Below, in pieces: positions 50,889 through 59,037 of a stretch of DNA of 64,000 bases. The notes beneath the pieces were generated by a model. That model saw only the letters and a list, made by a program, of their open reading frames with translations, did not search any database and was not told the DNA's origin. Both the position numbers and the translations under genes were made by a program. How positions within the stretch are numbered: the stretch's first letter is position 1; each line of letters begins with the position of its first letter. The DNA is from JBBQXK01 sp038209775 (GTDB lineage: Bacteria; Pseudomonadota; Alphaproteobacteria; Rhodobacterales; Rhodobacteraceae), in the NCBI GenBank assembly GCA_038209775.1, contig JBBQXK010000009.1:38898-102897 (forward strand), in the 5' to 3' direction.

Positions 50889-50987
50889 CAGGCGCGCATC
50901 CTGTGCTGCCAATCGAAGGTGAATGATCGCGCTTGACTGCTCACCCGACCGGGCGGATCGTGCGGCCACCCAGACATGGAGCGAAAC

Positions 50988-52073
50988 ATGGTTCGGCTGC
51001 TGTGGCTGGCGCTGCTTTTCGCTACCCCTGCAGTTGGCCAGCCGGTTCCTGGCCGAGATGACCCGGCCTTTGCCCTTGCTTTCGCCCGTGCGCTGCAGGG
51101 TGATGATCCGACCGCGTTGGACGACATACATGCGGCAGCCGAGGCGGGGAACGCGGCGGCAATTCTGGCTTTGCCCAACGTCACCAATTGGCTGCTGTAC
51201 CATGGCACGATGCGCGAAGTCAGGCGCTATCGCCAGGTCAATGGGCAGCCTCTGGTCGACCTGATTGCGTCCACATCGCCAATCGCTGCAATCTGGCACG
51301 GCTGGAAACCCGAGCAGGACATGTCGGACACGCTGGTCCGCATCGCCGGACTTCACGGAGCGGGCGAAACCGGCAAGGCCGACTTTCTCATGTTCATGTG
51401 GGTCAACCATACTGGCGCCCTGGGCAGCATTCCGTCGGTCATCACCGAGGACGCGGCCTCGGCCTATGTCACCGCGATAACGGTCGGGCAACGGGTGACC
51501 TCCATCCCCGATGCGTTCGCAAAGGATTGGCTGATCCGCCTGCTGCGCGAGGATCGGATAGAAGGCTGGATGGCACTCCACCGGGTGTCCACCAGAGACG
51601 ATCCCGCAGAACGGACCATTTCCATTGCAGAGGCAATCGCAAGCGCGGGTGTCCCGGCAGAGGTCGCCGTGCAGAGGCTGGATGACGCGCGGCGCATCTG
51701 GCAGAGCATTGAGGGCGGCCCGCTTCCCCGTCCGTTGGACGAGGCCGCTCTCTTCATTCGCGAACTTGGCCAGCGTCCCGAATACCTTCCGCTCCGCACG
51801 GTCTGCGCCGCTTCCTGTCCTGCCGATCCCGCATCCTGCATGACGGCCTACGTTCAGGGCTTCGGCGCTATGTCTCACCCGATGGAATTTTCCGTCCCGC
51901 TGGTGATGCTGATACCGCGCGAAACATTCTTTGCCACACCCCGTGGCACGGCGCTGTTCGTCCGGTACGGCCTTGAGCGCCTGCCCAAAGGCGGCTACCG
52001 CGACGATGCCCTTGCGGCTGTCCGGCAGACCAGCTCGTGCCTCGCACAAGTCGTCGCCGACGCACCCGACTAG
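50988..52073 (+). CDS. Hypothetical secreted protein
   Basis: This 361-residue protein from ATG 50988 (ATG 50976 is also in frame) was not recognised. It has a signal peptide (VRLLWLALLFATPAVGQPVP, cleavage near residue 18). The mature part is mostly helical with Ala-rich repeats reminiscent of TPR/Sel1-type helices (DDIHAAAEAGNAAAILALPN) and a Cys-rich patch (CAASCPADPASC) that may form disulfides. GC content and codon use look slightly less biased than in hom and glpX, and the gene sits between those two, suggesting a later insertion. Confidence 0.7.
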   Translation: MVRLLWLALLFATPAVGQPVPGRDDPAFALAFARALQGDDPTALDDIHAAAEAGNAAAILALPNVTNWLLYHGTMREVRRYRQVNGQPLVDLIASTSPIAAIWHGWKPEQDMSDTLVRIAGLHGAGETGKADFLMFMWVNHTGALGSIPSVITEDAASAYVTAITVGQRVTSIPDAFAKDWLIRLLREDRIEGWMALHRVSTRDDPAERTISIAEAIASAGVPAEVAVQRLDDARRIWQSIEGGPLPRPLDEAALFIRELGQRPEYLPLRTVCAASCPADPASCMTAYVQGFGAMSHPMEFSVPLVMLIPRETFFATPRGTALFVRYGLERLPKGGYRDDALAAVRQTSSCLAQVVADAPD

Positions 52074-52153
52074 GGACTGGGTGATCAGTCCTTGCCCGAC
52101 GCGCCCCATGCGCGCTAGGGGTGGCAAAACAGCCGTCAGGGGGACAGCACATC

Positions 52154-53119
52154 ATGTCGGACGCACGCGAATTTCAGGATCGGCTTCTGTCACTCGGTCT
52201 GGCCCGGGTGTCCGAGGCGGCCGCACTGGCCTCGGCCAGCCTGATCGGGCGCGGCGACGAAAAGGCCGCCGATCAGGCCGCCGTCAACGCCATGCGCGAG
52301 CAGTTGAACCAACTGGATATCGCGGGCGTCGTGGTGATCGGCGAGGGTGAACGCGACGAGGCCCCGATGCTGTTCATCGGCGAAGAGGTAGGTACCGGCA
52401 AGGGGCCGGCGGTGGACATCGCACTTGACCCCCTTGAAGGCACCACGCTGACCGCCAAGGACATGCCGAACGCCCTGACCGTCATCGCCATGGCGCCGCG
52501 TGGCACGCTTCTGCATGCGCCCGACGTCTATATGGAAAAGCTGGCTATCGGCCCCGGTTTCCGCGTCGGCACCGTGACGATGACGATGACCCCGTCCGAA
52601 CGGGTGTCGGCACTGGCCGCCGCCAAGGGCTGCTCGACCGAGAATATCACGGTCTGCGTTCTGGAACGCCCCCGCCACGAGGCGATGATCGCCGAACTGC
52701 GCTCAACCGGGGCCGCGATCCGGCTGATTACTGATGGTGACGTGGCCGGGGTGATGCATTGCGCCGAAGCTGAACTTACCGGCATCGACATGTACATGGG
52801 GTCGGGCGGCGCACCCGAGGGTGTGCTGGCGGCGGCGGCGATGAAATGCATGGGCGGGCAATTCTTTGGCAAGCTCCTTTTTCGCAATGATGACGAAAAG
52901 GCCCGCGCGCGAAAGGCCGGCATCACCAACTTTGACCGAGTCTATACCCGCGACGATCTGGTGCGCGCCGATGTGATCTTTGCCGCCACCGGTGTCACCA
53001 GCGGCTCGCTTCTGGCGGGGATCAAGCGGGAACCGGGCTGGGTCACCACCGAAACCCTGCTGATGCGATCAAAGACCGGTTCGGTCCGCCGGATGACCTA
53101 CCGCAGCCCGATGCGCTGA
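52154..53119 (+). CDS. glpX: Class II fructose-1,6-bisphosphatase
   Basis: The 321-residue metal-dependent phosphatase acts in gluconeogenesis and the Calvin cycle. Motifs are GRGDEKAADQAAVNAMRE, GVVVIGEGERDEAPMLFIGE (metal Glu/Asp), DIALDPLEGTTLTAKDMPNA, and GSGGAPEGVLAAAAMKCMGG. Length and motifs match GlpX. ATG 52154 has GGGGGACAGCACATC before it. It appears to be transcribed alone; hom is 1.7 kb upstream on the same strand. Confidence 0.95.
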   Translation: MSDAREFQDRLLSLGLARVSEAAALASASLIGRGDEKAADQAAVNAMREQLNQLDIAGVVVIGEGERDEAPMLFIGEEVGTGKGPAVDIALDPLEGTTLTAKDMPNALTVIAMAPRGTLLHAPDVYMEKLAIGPGFRVGTVTMTMTPSERVSALAAAKGCSTENITVCVLERPRHEAMIAELRSTGAAIRLITDGDVAGVMHCAEAELTGIDMYMGSGGAPEGVLAAAAMKCMGGQFFGKLLFRNDDEKARARKAGITNFDRVYTRDDLVRADVIFAATGVTSGSLLAGIKREPGWVTTETLLMRSKTGSVRRMTYRSPMR

Positions 53120-53125
53120 ACCTTT

Positions 53126-53186
53126 CCCGTTTCACCTTGCACAAATACTCCACGGGGGGTGCGGGGGTGTAAAACCCCCCAAACCT
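53126..53186 (-). repeat. Dispersed intergenic palindromic repeat, copy 7
   Basis: In reverse orientation, TTTCACCTTGCACAAATACT and CCACGGGGGG are followed by a GGGGTGTAAAACCCC palindrome. It lies in the convergent gap between glpX and the pirin gene and probably serves as a terminator for both. Confidence 0.72.
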
Positions 53187-53196
53187 GCCCGCGCCG

Positions 53197-54108
53197 TCAG
53201 TGCGCCGGCTGAATGAACGTGCCATTGCGCAACTCGGCCATGGCCTGTTGCAATTCCGCTTGCGTGTTCATCACGATGGGGCCGTGCCAGGCCACGGGTT
53301 CCTTCAGGGGCTGACCCGAGATCAGCAGGAACCGGATGCCCTGTGGCCCCGCCGTCACCGTCACCTCGTCACCCGCGCCGAACCGCACCAGCGTGCGGTT
53401 GCCCGACAGGTCGCGGATATTCACCTCTTGCCCCGCCACCTCTTTCTCCAGCAGCACACCCTCGGGGGTGGCGGCATCGCGGAAATCGCCCGCGCCTTCG
53501 AACACATAGGCGAATACACGACGCCAGCGGTCCAGCCGGAACGTGCGCCTGCGACCGGCGGGCACGGAGATATCCAGATACTGCGGATCGGCGGCGATGC
53601 CGTCGACCGGGCCCCTGACCCCCCAGAACGACCCCACGATCACCCGCACGCGGGTGCCGTCATCTTCGGTCACCTCGGGGATGTCCGCGCCCGCCACATC
53701 CTGATAGCGGGGTGCTGTCATCTTCAGCGAGGCGGGCAGATTGGCCCACAACTGGAACCCGTGCATCTGGCCCGCAACGTTGCCCTTGGGCATCTCCTGA
53801 TGCAGGATGCCGCGCCCGGCGGTCATCCATTGCACCGACCCCGCGCCCAGCGAGCCCCGGTTGCCCAGACTGTCACCGTGGTCAACCGTGCCTGCCAGCA
53901 CATAGGTGATCGTCTCGATGCCACGGTGCGGGTGCCAGGGAAAGCCGCGCAGATAGTCGCGCGGATTGTCGTTGCGGAAATCGTCGAACAACAGGAACGG
54001 GTCGGCCAATGTGGGGTCGCCAAAGCCGAAGGCGCGGTGCAGATGCACGCCTGCGCCCTCCATCGTGGGCATTGCGTTGGACTGGTCCAGAACGGGACGG
54101 ATCGACAT
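53197..54108 (-). CDS. Pirin family protein
   Basis: The 303-residue bicupin metalloprotein has an N-terminal cupin with FPWHPHRGIETITYVLAGTV and SVQWMTAGRGILHQEMP, giving the three His and one Glu that bind Fe(II), and MHGFQLWANLPASLKM. A second cupin lies at about 190-290. Some bacterial pirins have quercetin 2,3-dioxygenase activity; others bind partners such as pyruvate dehydrogenase. ATG 54108 (MSIRPV) is the usual start. It is downstream of the tad genes on the same strand. Confidence 0.92.
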   Translation of the reverse strand: MSIRPVLDQSNAMPTMEGAGVHLHRAFGFGDPTLADPFLLFDDFRNDNPRDYLRGFPWHPHRGIETITYVLAGTVDHGDSLGNRGSLGAGSVQWMTAGRGILHQEMPKGNVAGQMHGFQLWANLPASLKMTAPRYQDVAGADIPEVTEDDGTRVRVIVGSFWGVRGPVDGIAADPQYLDISVPAGRRRTFRLDRWRRVFAYVFEGAGDFRDAATPEGVLLEKEVAGQEVNIRDLSGNRTLVRFGAGDEVTVTAGPQGIRFLLISGQPLKEPVAWHGPIVMNTQAELQQAMAELRNGTFIQPAH

Positions 54109-54183
54109 GGCGGGCAACTCCTGCGGGGTCAGGTCAAGCTAGGATGCGCAACGATGCGCCGCAACTTGGCCTTGCCGCAGGGC

Positions 54184-54216
54184 GGCTGTGCGGCACGGCA
54201 CAGCCAGCGCCGTGCC
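54184..54216 (-). terminator. Alternative hairpins after the tad genes
   Basis: GGCTGTG (54184-54190) pairs with CACAGCC (54199-54205), and the overlapping GGCACGGC (54192-54199) pairs with GCCGTGCC (54209-54216), the latter reaching the stop codon of the last tad gene. The two stems exclude each other. They may end the leftward tad transcript before pirin. Confidence 0.45.
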
Positions 54217-54776
54217 TACTGAAGAACGATCCGCGGTGAAAAGCGGGGGCGCGTGACCACGAACTGCGACATCCGCATGTCGCTTATACCGCCCAGCACG
54301 AACGTCGCCTCATAGTCGACCCAGCTTTCCACGATCACTGCGGTATCGGCGTCGGACATCCGGGGGATCCTGGACACCAGCGGCGCCAGCGTTGCATTGG
54401 TCAGTTGTGGCGCCAGCGAGCCCGATACCCGCGACCATTCCACCTCATAGCGGTTGTTCGCCTCGCGCCACACGATCGAGGTCACCCGCAATTCCGCATC
54501 CAGATCGCGCGGCAGCAGCTGGTCCATCGTCAGACGCATGCCGTTGATGTAGGTGTTATTCAACGTGCGCTGCTCGCGCGAGATCAGATCGGCTACGGCA
54601 TAGGTCGCTTTCTGCACCTGGGTTACGGCGCGGTAGCCGTCCCAGTAGCTGAACAGCGCGATGAACGCCCAGCACAGAAAGGGCAGGGCCAGCACGGTTT
54701 CGACAACCATATAGCCATCTTCGCGCGCGCCGAAACGGCGCAGATGGCGGGCAGTTGTGCTGATCCAGCGGAACAT
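54216..54776 (-). CDS. TadE/TadG-like pilus assembly protein
   Basis: The 186-residue protein has a short charged N-terminus, then the pseudopilin-type helix starting at EDGYMVVETVLALPFLCWAF. The Glu five residues into the helix is the TadE-type processing feature. The rest is a periplasmic domain of unknown structure (LLPRDLDAELRVTSIVWREA). It is the last of three tandem genes; it is probably a minor pseudopilin of a Tad (Flp) pilus. No tad secretion core genes are in the window. Confidence 0.8.
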   Translation of the reverse strand: MFRWISTTARHLRRFGAREDGYMVVETVLALPFLCWAFIALFSYWDGYRAVTQVQKATYAVADLISREQRTLNNTYINGMRLTMDQLLPRDLDAELRVTSIVWREANNRYEVEWSRVSGSLAPQLTNATLAPLVSRIPRMSDADTAVIVESWVDYEATFVLGGISDMRMSQFVVTRPRFSPRIVLQ

Positions 54777-54790
54777 GATGTCAGACCTCC

Positions 54791-55348
54791 TCAGGTCGGT
54801 TGGTTGACAAAGGCGGAGACCGAGATGAGGCGGTAGCCTTCCTGGCCGTCAGCTTCTTCCAGCCCTTTGCCGATGCTGGCACCGGGAAACATGGCATCCT
54901 GCACGACGCAGACACGCACCAGCATCAACTCGTTCGGGGCACCCGGGTTGAACGACAGTGCGGGCTGTACCGCCGATCCGCGGTCGATGCAGGTGGCGGA
55001 AGCCGTCGGCATGTTCCACGTGGTGGTCGAGATCGGCAGCAGCTCCACCCGGATGTTGTCGTTGCATTCGGGCAGGGCGGGCACGTTGGCGCAGATGTCG
55101 GCCTTGATCGTGTCGTGGTTCGGGTTGGGGATATTGCCCAGCCCCAGATCGCGCATCGTCAGGTCAACCGCCCGGTCCAGCAGGATTTGCCGGGCCGTAT
55201 AGATGCCTGCTTCGGCACTGGCCATGAACAGGAACATGATCAACGGCAGCATCACCACGAACTCGATCACCCCGCCGCCGCCCTCTTCGCACCGGACGAA
55301 CCGGCGGAAGGGGGCGCTCAGGCGTTGGTGCGACAGCAGGCGTTTCAT
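54791..55348 (-). CDS. TadE-like pseudopilin
   Basis: The 185-residue protein has the TadE motif CEEGGGGVIEFVVMLPLIMF, with conserved Glu in the helix, then an extracytoplasmic domain with several Cys (ICANVPALPECNDNIRVELL, VRVCVVQDAMFPG). It overlaps the VWA-domain TadG-like gene upstream by 4 bp (ATGA) and is followed 14 bp later by the third gene. It is probably processed by TadV-like peptidase and assembled with TadG. Confidence 0.85.
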   Translation of the reverse strand: MKRLLSHQRLSAPFRRFVRCEEGGGGVIEFVVMLPLIMFLFMASAEAGIYTARQILLDRAVDLTMRDLGLGNIPNPNHDTIKADICANVPALPECNDNIRVELLPISTTTWNMPTASATCIDRGSAVQPALSFNPGAPNELMLVRVCVVQDAMFPGASIGKGLEEADGQEGYRLISVSAFVNQPT

Positions 55349-57018
55349 TGTGTCAACCTCAACTGGCTGATGTTGGACGCGATGGCCCGGAAGGCCGACT
55401 GGATTTGCAGACCATTCGCGTTGAAGAAGTGGGCGGACGAGGACGCACAGCCGAGGATCTGGGTCTGGCCGTTGGTCGGGGCTTCGAACGCGATGCCATA
55501 GACGACGACACCGTTGTTCTTGGCCAGCGTACAGGACTGCTGCAGGGTCGAGTTCATGGCGGCGACGCTGGCCCAGGTCGATTGCATCGCCGTCATCGTG
55601 GTGTTGTACCAGCTGGTGCGGGTGGCGGCGGTGGTGCCCAGGGCACGGCCATAAAGCTGGTAGGCGACCCAGGACACGCGCTGTTGCGCCCAGACGTCCT
55701 GCCAGTTCATCTGCGTCGCACCACCGCCCGAGTTCCAGGCAGCTGCCTGCCAGGTGTCAAGGTGCGGCACATAGAACTCGTTGGCACCGGCAACAACAGG
55801 ACGGCTCGCGGTGTGGCGGATCGAGTAGTTGCCATCGGCCGTGCTGCGCCAGATCGGCGAGATGCCCGTCTTGTAGATGTCGTTGACCCGGGTGTGGGCG
55901 ACATGTTCACCATCCGTCATCAGGACGATGACCTTCATCGAGTCGTCGTCCTGCCAAGCAAAGGGGCGGCCCGACAGGGCACCGGGGATTTCCCCGGCAT
56001 TGATCAGCGTGTTGTACATCGGACGTGCGCCCGGTTCGATCAGCGCCACACCCCACTTCATGCCCAGGGTGATCGACGTGTTGCCAGCGGCGACCAGGGC
56101 ATTGATATTGGCCTTGATGGTGGCGGGCAAGATGGCGGGCAGGCGCACGATGTTGGCGGCGGTGTTGCGGCAGAACGGCTGGTTGGCGTCAAACCGCGCA
56201 CCGCTGGACGCGGTCGAGGTCCAGTTGGTATAGGTATTGTTGCCGGCCGTCGCGTTGGGCGTGGTCGACGAGGTATCGGCATAGGCCATCATCGGAATGC
56301 CCGTGGTGCGCGAGATCGAGACCGACGAGAACATGCTTGTCGGCACTTCCAGACAGTTGACGTTGGCCACGCCATGCTGGTTCGTCGCATTGTACTGTCC
56401 GCGCAGGGTCGCGCCCAGGTTCACCTGTGCGTTGTAGGGCACCACGGCGATCGAGATGCGGTTTTCAGCGTCACGCTCTTTGACCGTATCGACGAATTCC
56501 ATTGCGGCGGTCTTGAGGTTGGCAATCTTGGCCCCCGACATCGAGCCCGACACGTCCAGCACCAGCACGATTTCCACGTTGGTGATCCGCTGTTCGGCGG
56601 TCGAGGCCGACGGCACCGTCAGTTCGTCGATCCCCATCATCTGCATGAAGAACGGCTGCAGCTCTGCCTCGGCGTCCGCCTCGACGATGCGGAAGTTCAG
56701 GCCTTCGGAGACGTTCACGGCCTTGAGGTACTGCGCAAGCCCCGCCTTGTCGAAATGGTCATCCACGACTTCGGTCGGGTCCAGATCCTGTGTCAGGCTG
56801 GCCGCGGCCAGCACGGCACGGTCGTTGGTCTGCTGCAACAGCGTGCGGCGCTGTTCATAGCGCATCAGATCGACTGCCATGCCCCCCAGCATCAGCATGA
56901 TGATCAAGAGCGACATCACGAAAACCATCATCGTGCCGTCTTCAGCTCTTGTGTAATCGGTAAGCCTGGCACGCAGACGGTGCTGCGGGTGTCTGGCCGG
57001 TGTGAGGCGCGCGGTCAT
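55345..57018 (-). CDS. TadG-like protein with von Willebrand factor A domain
   Basis: The 557-residue protein has an N-terminal TadE/G-type membrane helix (MMVFVMSLLIIMLMLGGMAV, about 30-50), a helical region, then a VWA domain from about residue 155 with the metal-ion-dependent adhesion motif LVLDVSGSMSGAKI and later IVLMTDGEHVAH. The large insert is Thr/Asn-rich. In Tad systems TadG anchors the pilus machine and its VWA domain may mediate adhesion. ATG 57018 is supported by AGGA upstream; an earlier frame extension to 57141 has no support. Confidence 0.88.
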   Translation of the reverse strand: MTARLTPARHPQHRLRARLTDYTRAEDGTMMVFVMSLLIIMLMLGGMAVDLMRYEQRRTLLQQTNDRAVLAAASLTQDLDPTEVVDDHFDKAGLAQYLKAVNVSEGLNFRIVEADAEAELQPFFMQMMGIDELTVPSASTAEQRITNVEIVLVLDVSGSMSGAKIANLKTAAMEFVDTVKERDAENRISIAVVPYNAQVNLGATLRGQYNATNQHGVANVNCLEVPTSMFSSVSISRTTGIPMMAYADTSSTTPNATAGNNTYTNWTSTASSGARFDANQPFCRNTAANIVRLPAILPATIKANINALVAAGNTSITLGMKWGVALIEPGARPMYNTLINAGEIPGALSGRPFAWQDDDSMKVIVLMTDGEHVAHTRVNDIYKTGISPIWRSTADGNYSIRHTASRPVVAGANEFYVPHLDTWQAAAWNSGGGATQMNWQDVWAQQRVSWVAYQLYGRALGTTAATRTSWYNTTMTAMQSTWASVAAMNSTLQQSCTLAKNNGVVVYGIAFEAPTNGQTQILGCASSSAHFFNANGLQIQSAFRAIASNISQLRLTQ

Positions 57019-57518
57019 GGCAGTGTCCTTTTCCTCTGGTCGTTCCGTGGTCAGTCGGTTTGCGTGACCGTGATCACGGTCGGGATACGTCCCTTGAAAT
57101 GCCGCACCTGCGTCGTTGTTCGTAAACGACAGGGCATGCACACCATGGTCCGCAGATCAGTAGGAGTATGACCTGAGGCGAAAATGTGGCGGCGTTCCCG
57201 GCGATTTGGGCAAATTTGACAGGCCTGGAAACGGTGCGGGCAGGGTCGCCCGATTGTGCAGGACCCGGCGACAACGGCGCCGCAACACCCCCCGGAACGG
57301 CGTGAAACCTGCGCAGGCGAGGTTAACGCACGGGGCGAAAACCGGCCCGATTCGTGCCGAAGAAAGACCTGCCGCGAATCACCCGGGCCAACCCGCCAGA
57401 GCGATATCCAGATGCTCTGGTGGCGTATAAAGAGTGATGAAAAAAGTGGCAGAACCCGCTAACGTCACGCGACGCTTCCGGCAACCAGCCGCGACGCGCC
57501 CACGAAGGAGGGATCACG
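57019..57518. other. 500-bp intergenic region between tad genes and gdhA
   Basis: No credible gene is seen. The region must contain the leftward tad promoter and the rightward gdhA promoter. It holds the inverted repeat at 57396-57420 and, 5 bp after it, TATAAA (57426-57431), a possible -10. A TTGACA at 57216-57221 has no good -10 partner. Confidence 0.5.
57396..57420. promoter_or_regulatory. Inverted repeat upstream of gdhA
   Basis: CCAGAGC (57396-57402) and GCTCTGG (57414-57420) are perfect 7-bp arms around GATATCCAGAT, about 120 bp before gdhA. TATAAA follows at 57426-57431, so the repeat spans the -35 position expected for that promoter and could be a repressor site. Confidence 0.45.
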
Positions 57519-58961
57519 ATGAACGCCGCCGCACAGGGGTCGATCGAGCCCAGCTTCCGCCAGTCGGTGGATCTCATGTTCAACCGCGCGGTCCGTCTGA
57601 TGGACCTTGGCCCGGGGCTGGAGGAAAAGATCCGCGTCTGCAATTCGACCTACACCGTCCGCTTCGGCGTCCGCCTGCGCGGCAAGATCGAGACCTTCAC
57701 CGGCTATCGCTCGGTCCACTCCGAACACATGGAACCGGTCAAGGGCGGCATCCGCTATGCCCTGTCGGTCAATCAGGACGAGGTTGAGGCGCTGGCGGCA
57801 CTGATGACCTACAAATGCGCGCTGGTGGAAACACCGTTTGGCGGATCGAAGGGGGGCCTGTGCATTGACCCCCGCGCCTGGGATGTGCATGAGCTGGAAC
57901 TGATCACCCGCCGTTTCGCCTATGAGCTGATCAAGCGCCATCTGATCCATCCCGCCCAGAACGTCCCCGCCCCCGACATGGGCACGGGCGAGCGTGAGAT
58001 GGCCTGGATCGCCGACCAGTACGCGCGGATGAACACCACCGACATCAACGCCAAGGCCTGCGTCACCGGCAAGCCGCCGCATGCGGGCGGCATCCAGGGA
58101 CGGGTCGAGGCGACCGGGCGCGGTGTGCAATACGCGCTGCGCGAATTCTTCCGCCACCCCGAGGACATCGCCAAGGCCAAACTCTCGGGCACGCTTGATG
58201 GCAAACGGGTGATCGTGCAGGGTCTGGGGAACGTGGGCTATCACGCGGCAAAATTCCTGTCGGAGGAGGACGGCTGCAAGGTCACCGCCGTCATCGAACG
58301 CGATGGCGCGGTGGTGGACGCGCGCGGCGTCAATGTCGAAGACCTGCACCAGTGGATCGCGAAACACGGCACCGTCAAAGGCTACCCCGAGGCCGACTTC
58401 GTGCCGGATGGCAACGCGATCCTTGAACAGGAGTGCGACATCCTGATCCCCGCAGCATTGGAAGGGGTGATCCATCGCGGCAATGCCGCCGCGATCAAGG
58501 CCCCGCTGATCGTCGAGGCCGCGAACGGCCCGATCACCTTTGGTGCCGACGAGATCCTGCGCCAGAAGGGCTGCGTCATCATTCCCGACATGTTCGCCAA
58601 CGCGGGTGGGGTCACGGTCAGCTATTTCGAATGGGTCAAGAACCTGTCCCACATCCGTTTCGGGCGGATGCAAAGGCGCGCGGAAGAGGCGCGCCATATC
58701 CTTCTGGTCAACGAACTGGAGCGGCTGTCGGGCGACAAGGGCCTTGGCTGGACGATGTCGCCGGGGTTCAAGGACAAGTACCTGCGCGGCGCAGACGAGT
58801 TGGAACTGGTGCGCTCGGGCCTCGATGACACGATGCGCGGCGCCTACAACGCGATGCGCGAAATCTGGCACGGAAGGCCGGATGTCGAGGATCTGCGGGT
58901 GTCGGCCTATCTGGTATCCATCGGGCGCATCGCCGCGACCTATCAGTCGAAGGGGTTGTAG
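57519..58961 (+). CDS. gdhA: Glu/Leu/Phe/Val family dehydrogenase (glutamate dehydrogenase)
   Basis: The 480-residue enzyme interconverts glutamate and 2-oxoglutarate plus ammonia. Substrate-binding residues lie in MEPVKGGIRYALSVNQDEVE, MTYKCALVETPFGGSKGGLC (catalytic Lys) and NVPAPDMGTGEREMAWI. The nucleotide loop is VIVQGLGNVGYHAAKFL (GxGNVG), followed by an acidic residue pattern consistent with NAD. The length, larger than hexameric 450-residue forms, is usual for the alphaproteobacterial group. AAGGAGG at 57505 sets the start at 57519. Confidence 0.93.
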   Translation: MNAAAQGSIEPSFRQSVDLMFNRAVRLMDLGPGLEEKIRVCNSTYTVRFGVRLRGKIETFTGYRSVHSEHMEPVKGGIRYALSVNQDEVEALAALMTYKCALVETPFGGSKGGLCIDPRAWDVHELELITRRFAYELIKRHLIHPAQNVPAPDMGTGEREMAWIADQYARMNTTDINAKACVTGKPPHAGGIQGRVEATGRGVQYALREFFRHPEDIAKAKLSGTLDGKRVIVQGLGNVGYHAAKFLSEEDGCKVTAVIERDGAVVDARGVNVEDLHQWIAKHGTVKGYPEADFVPDGNAILEQECDILIPAALEGVIHRGNAAAIKAPLIVEAANGPITFGADEILRQKGCVIIPDMFANAGGVTVSYFEWVKNLSHIRFGRMQRRAEEARHILLVNELERLSGDKGLGWTMSPGFKDKYLRGADELELVRSGLDDTMRGAYNAMREIWHGRPDVEDLRVSAYLVSIGRIAATYQSKGL

Positions 58962-59037
58962 CCGCTGGTCGGATCGGCTTTTGCGAATCGCCTTTCGGGG
59001 GTAATATCTGAAGGCTTTTTTTGAGAGGCGATTTGAC

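Noticed and set aside
55348..57171. 607-codon antisense open frame opposite the TadG-like gene
   Set aside because: The minus-strand protein has a membrane helix and a VWA motif; the plus-strand frame is low-complexity Gly/Arg/His and has no start context.
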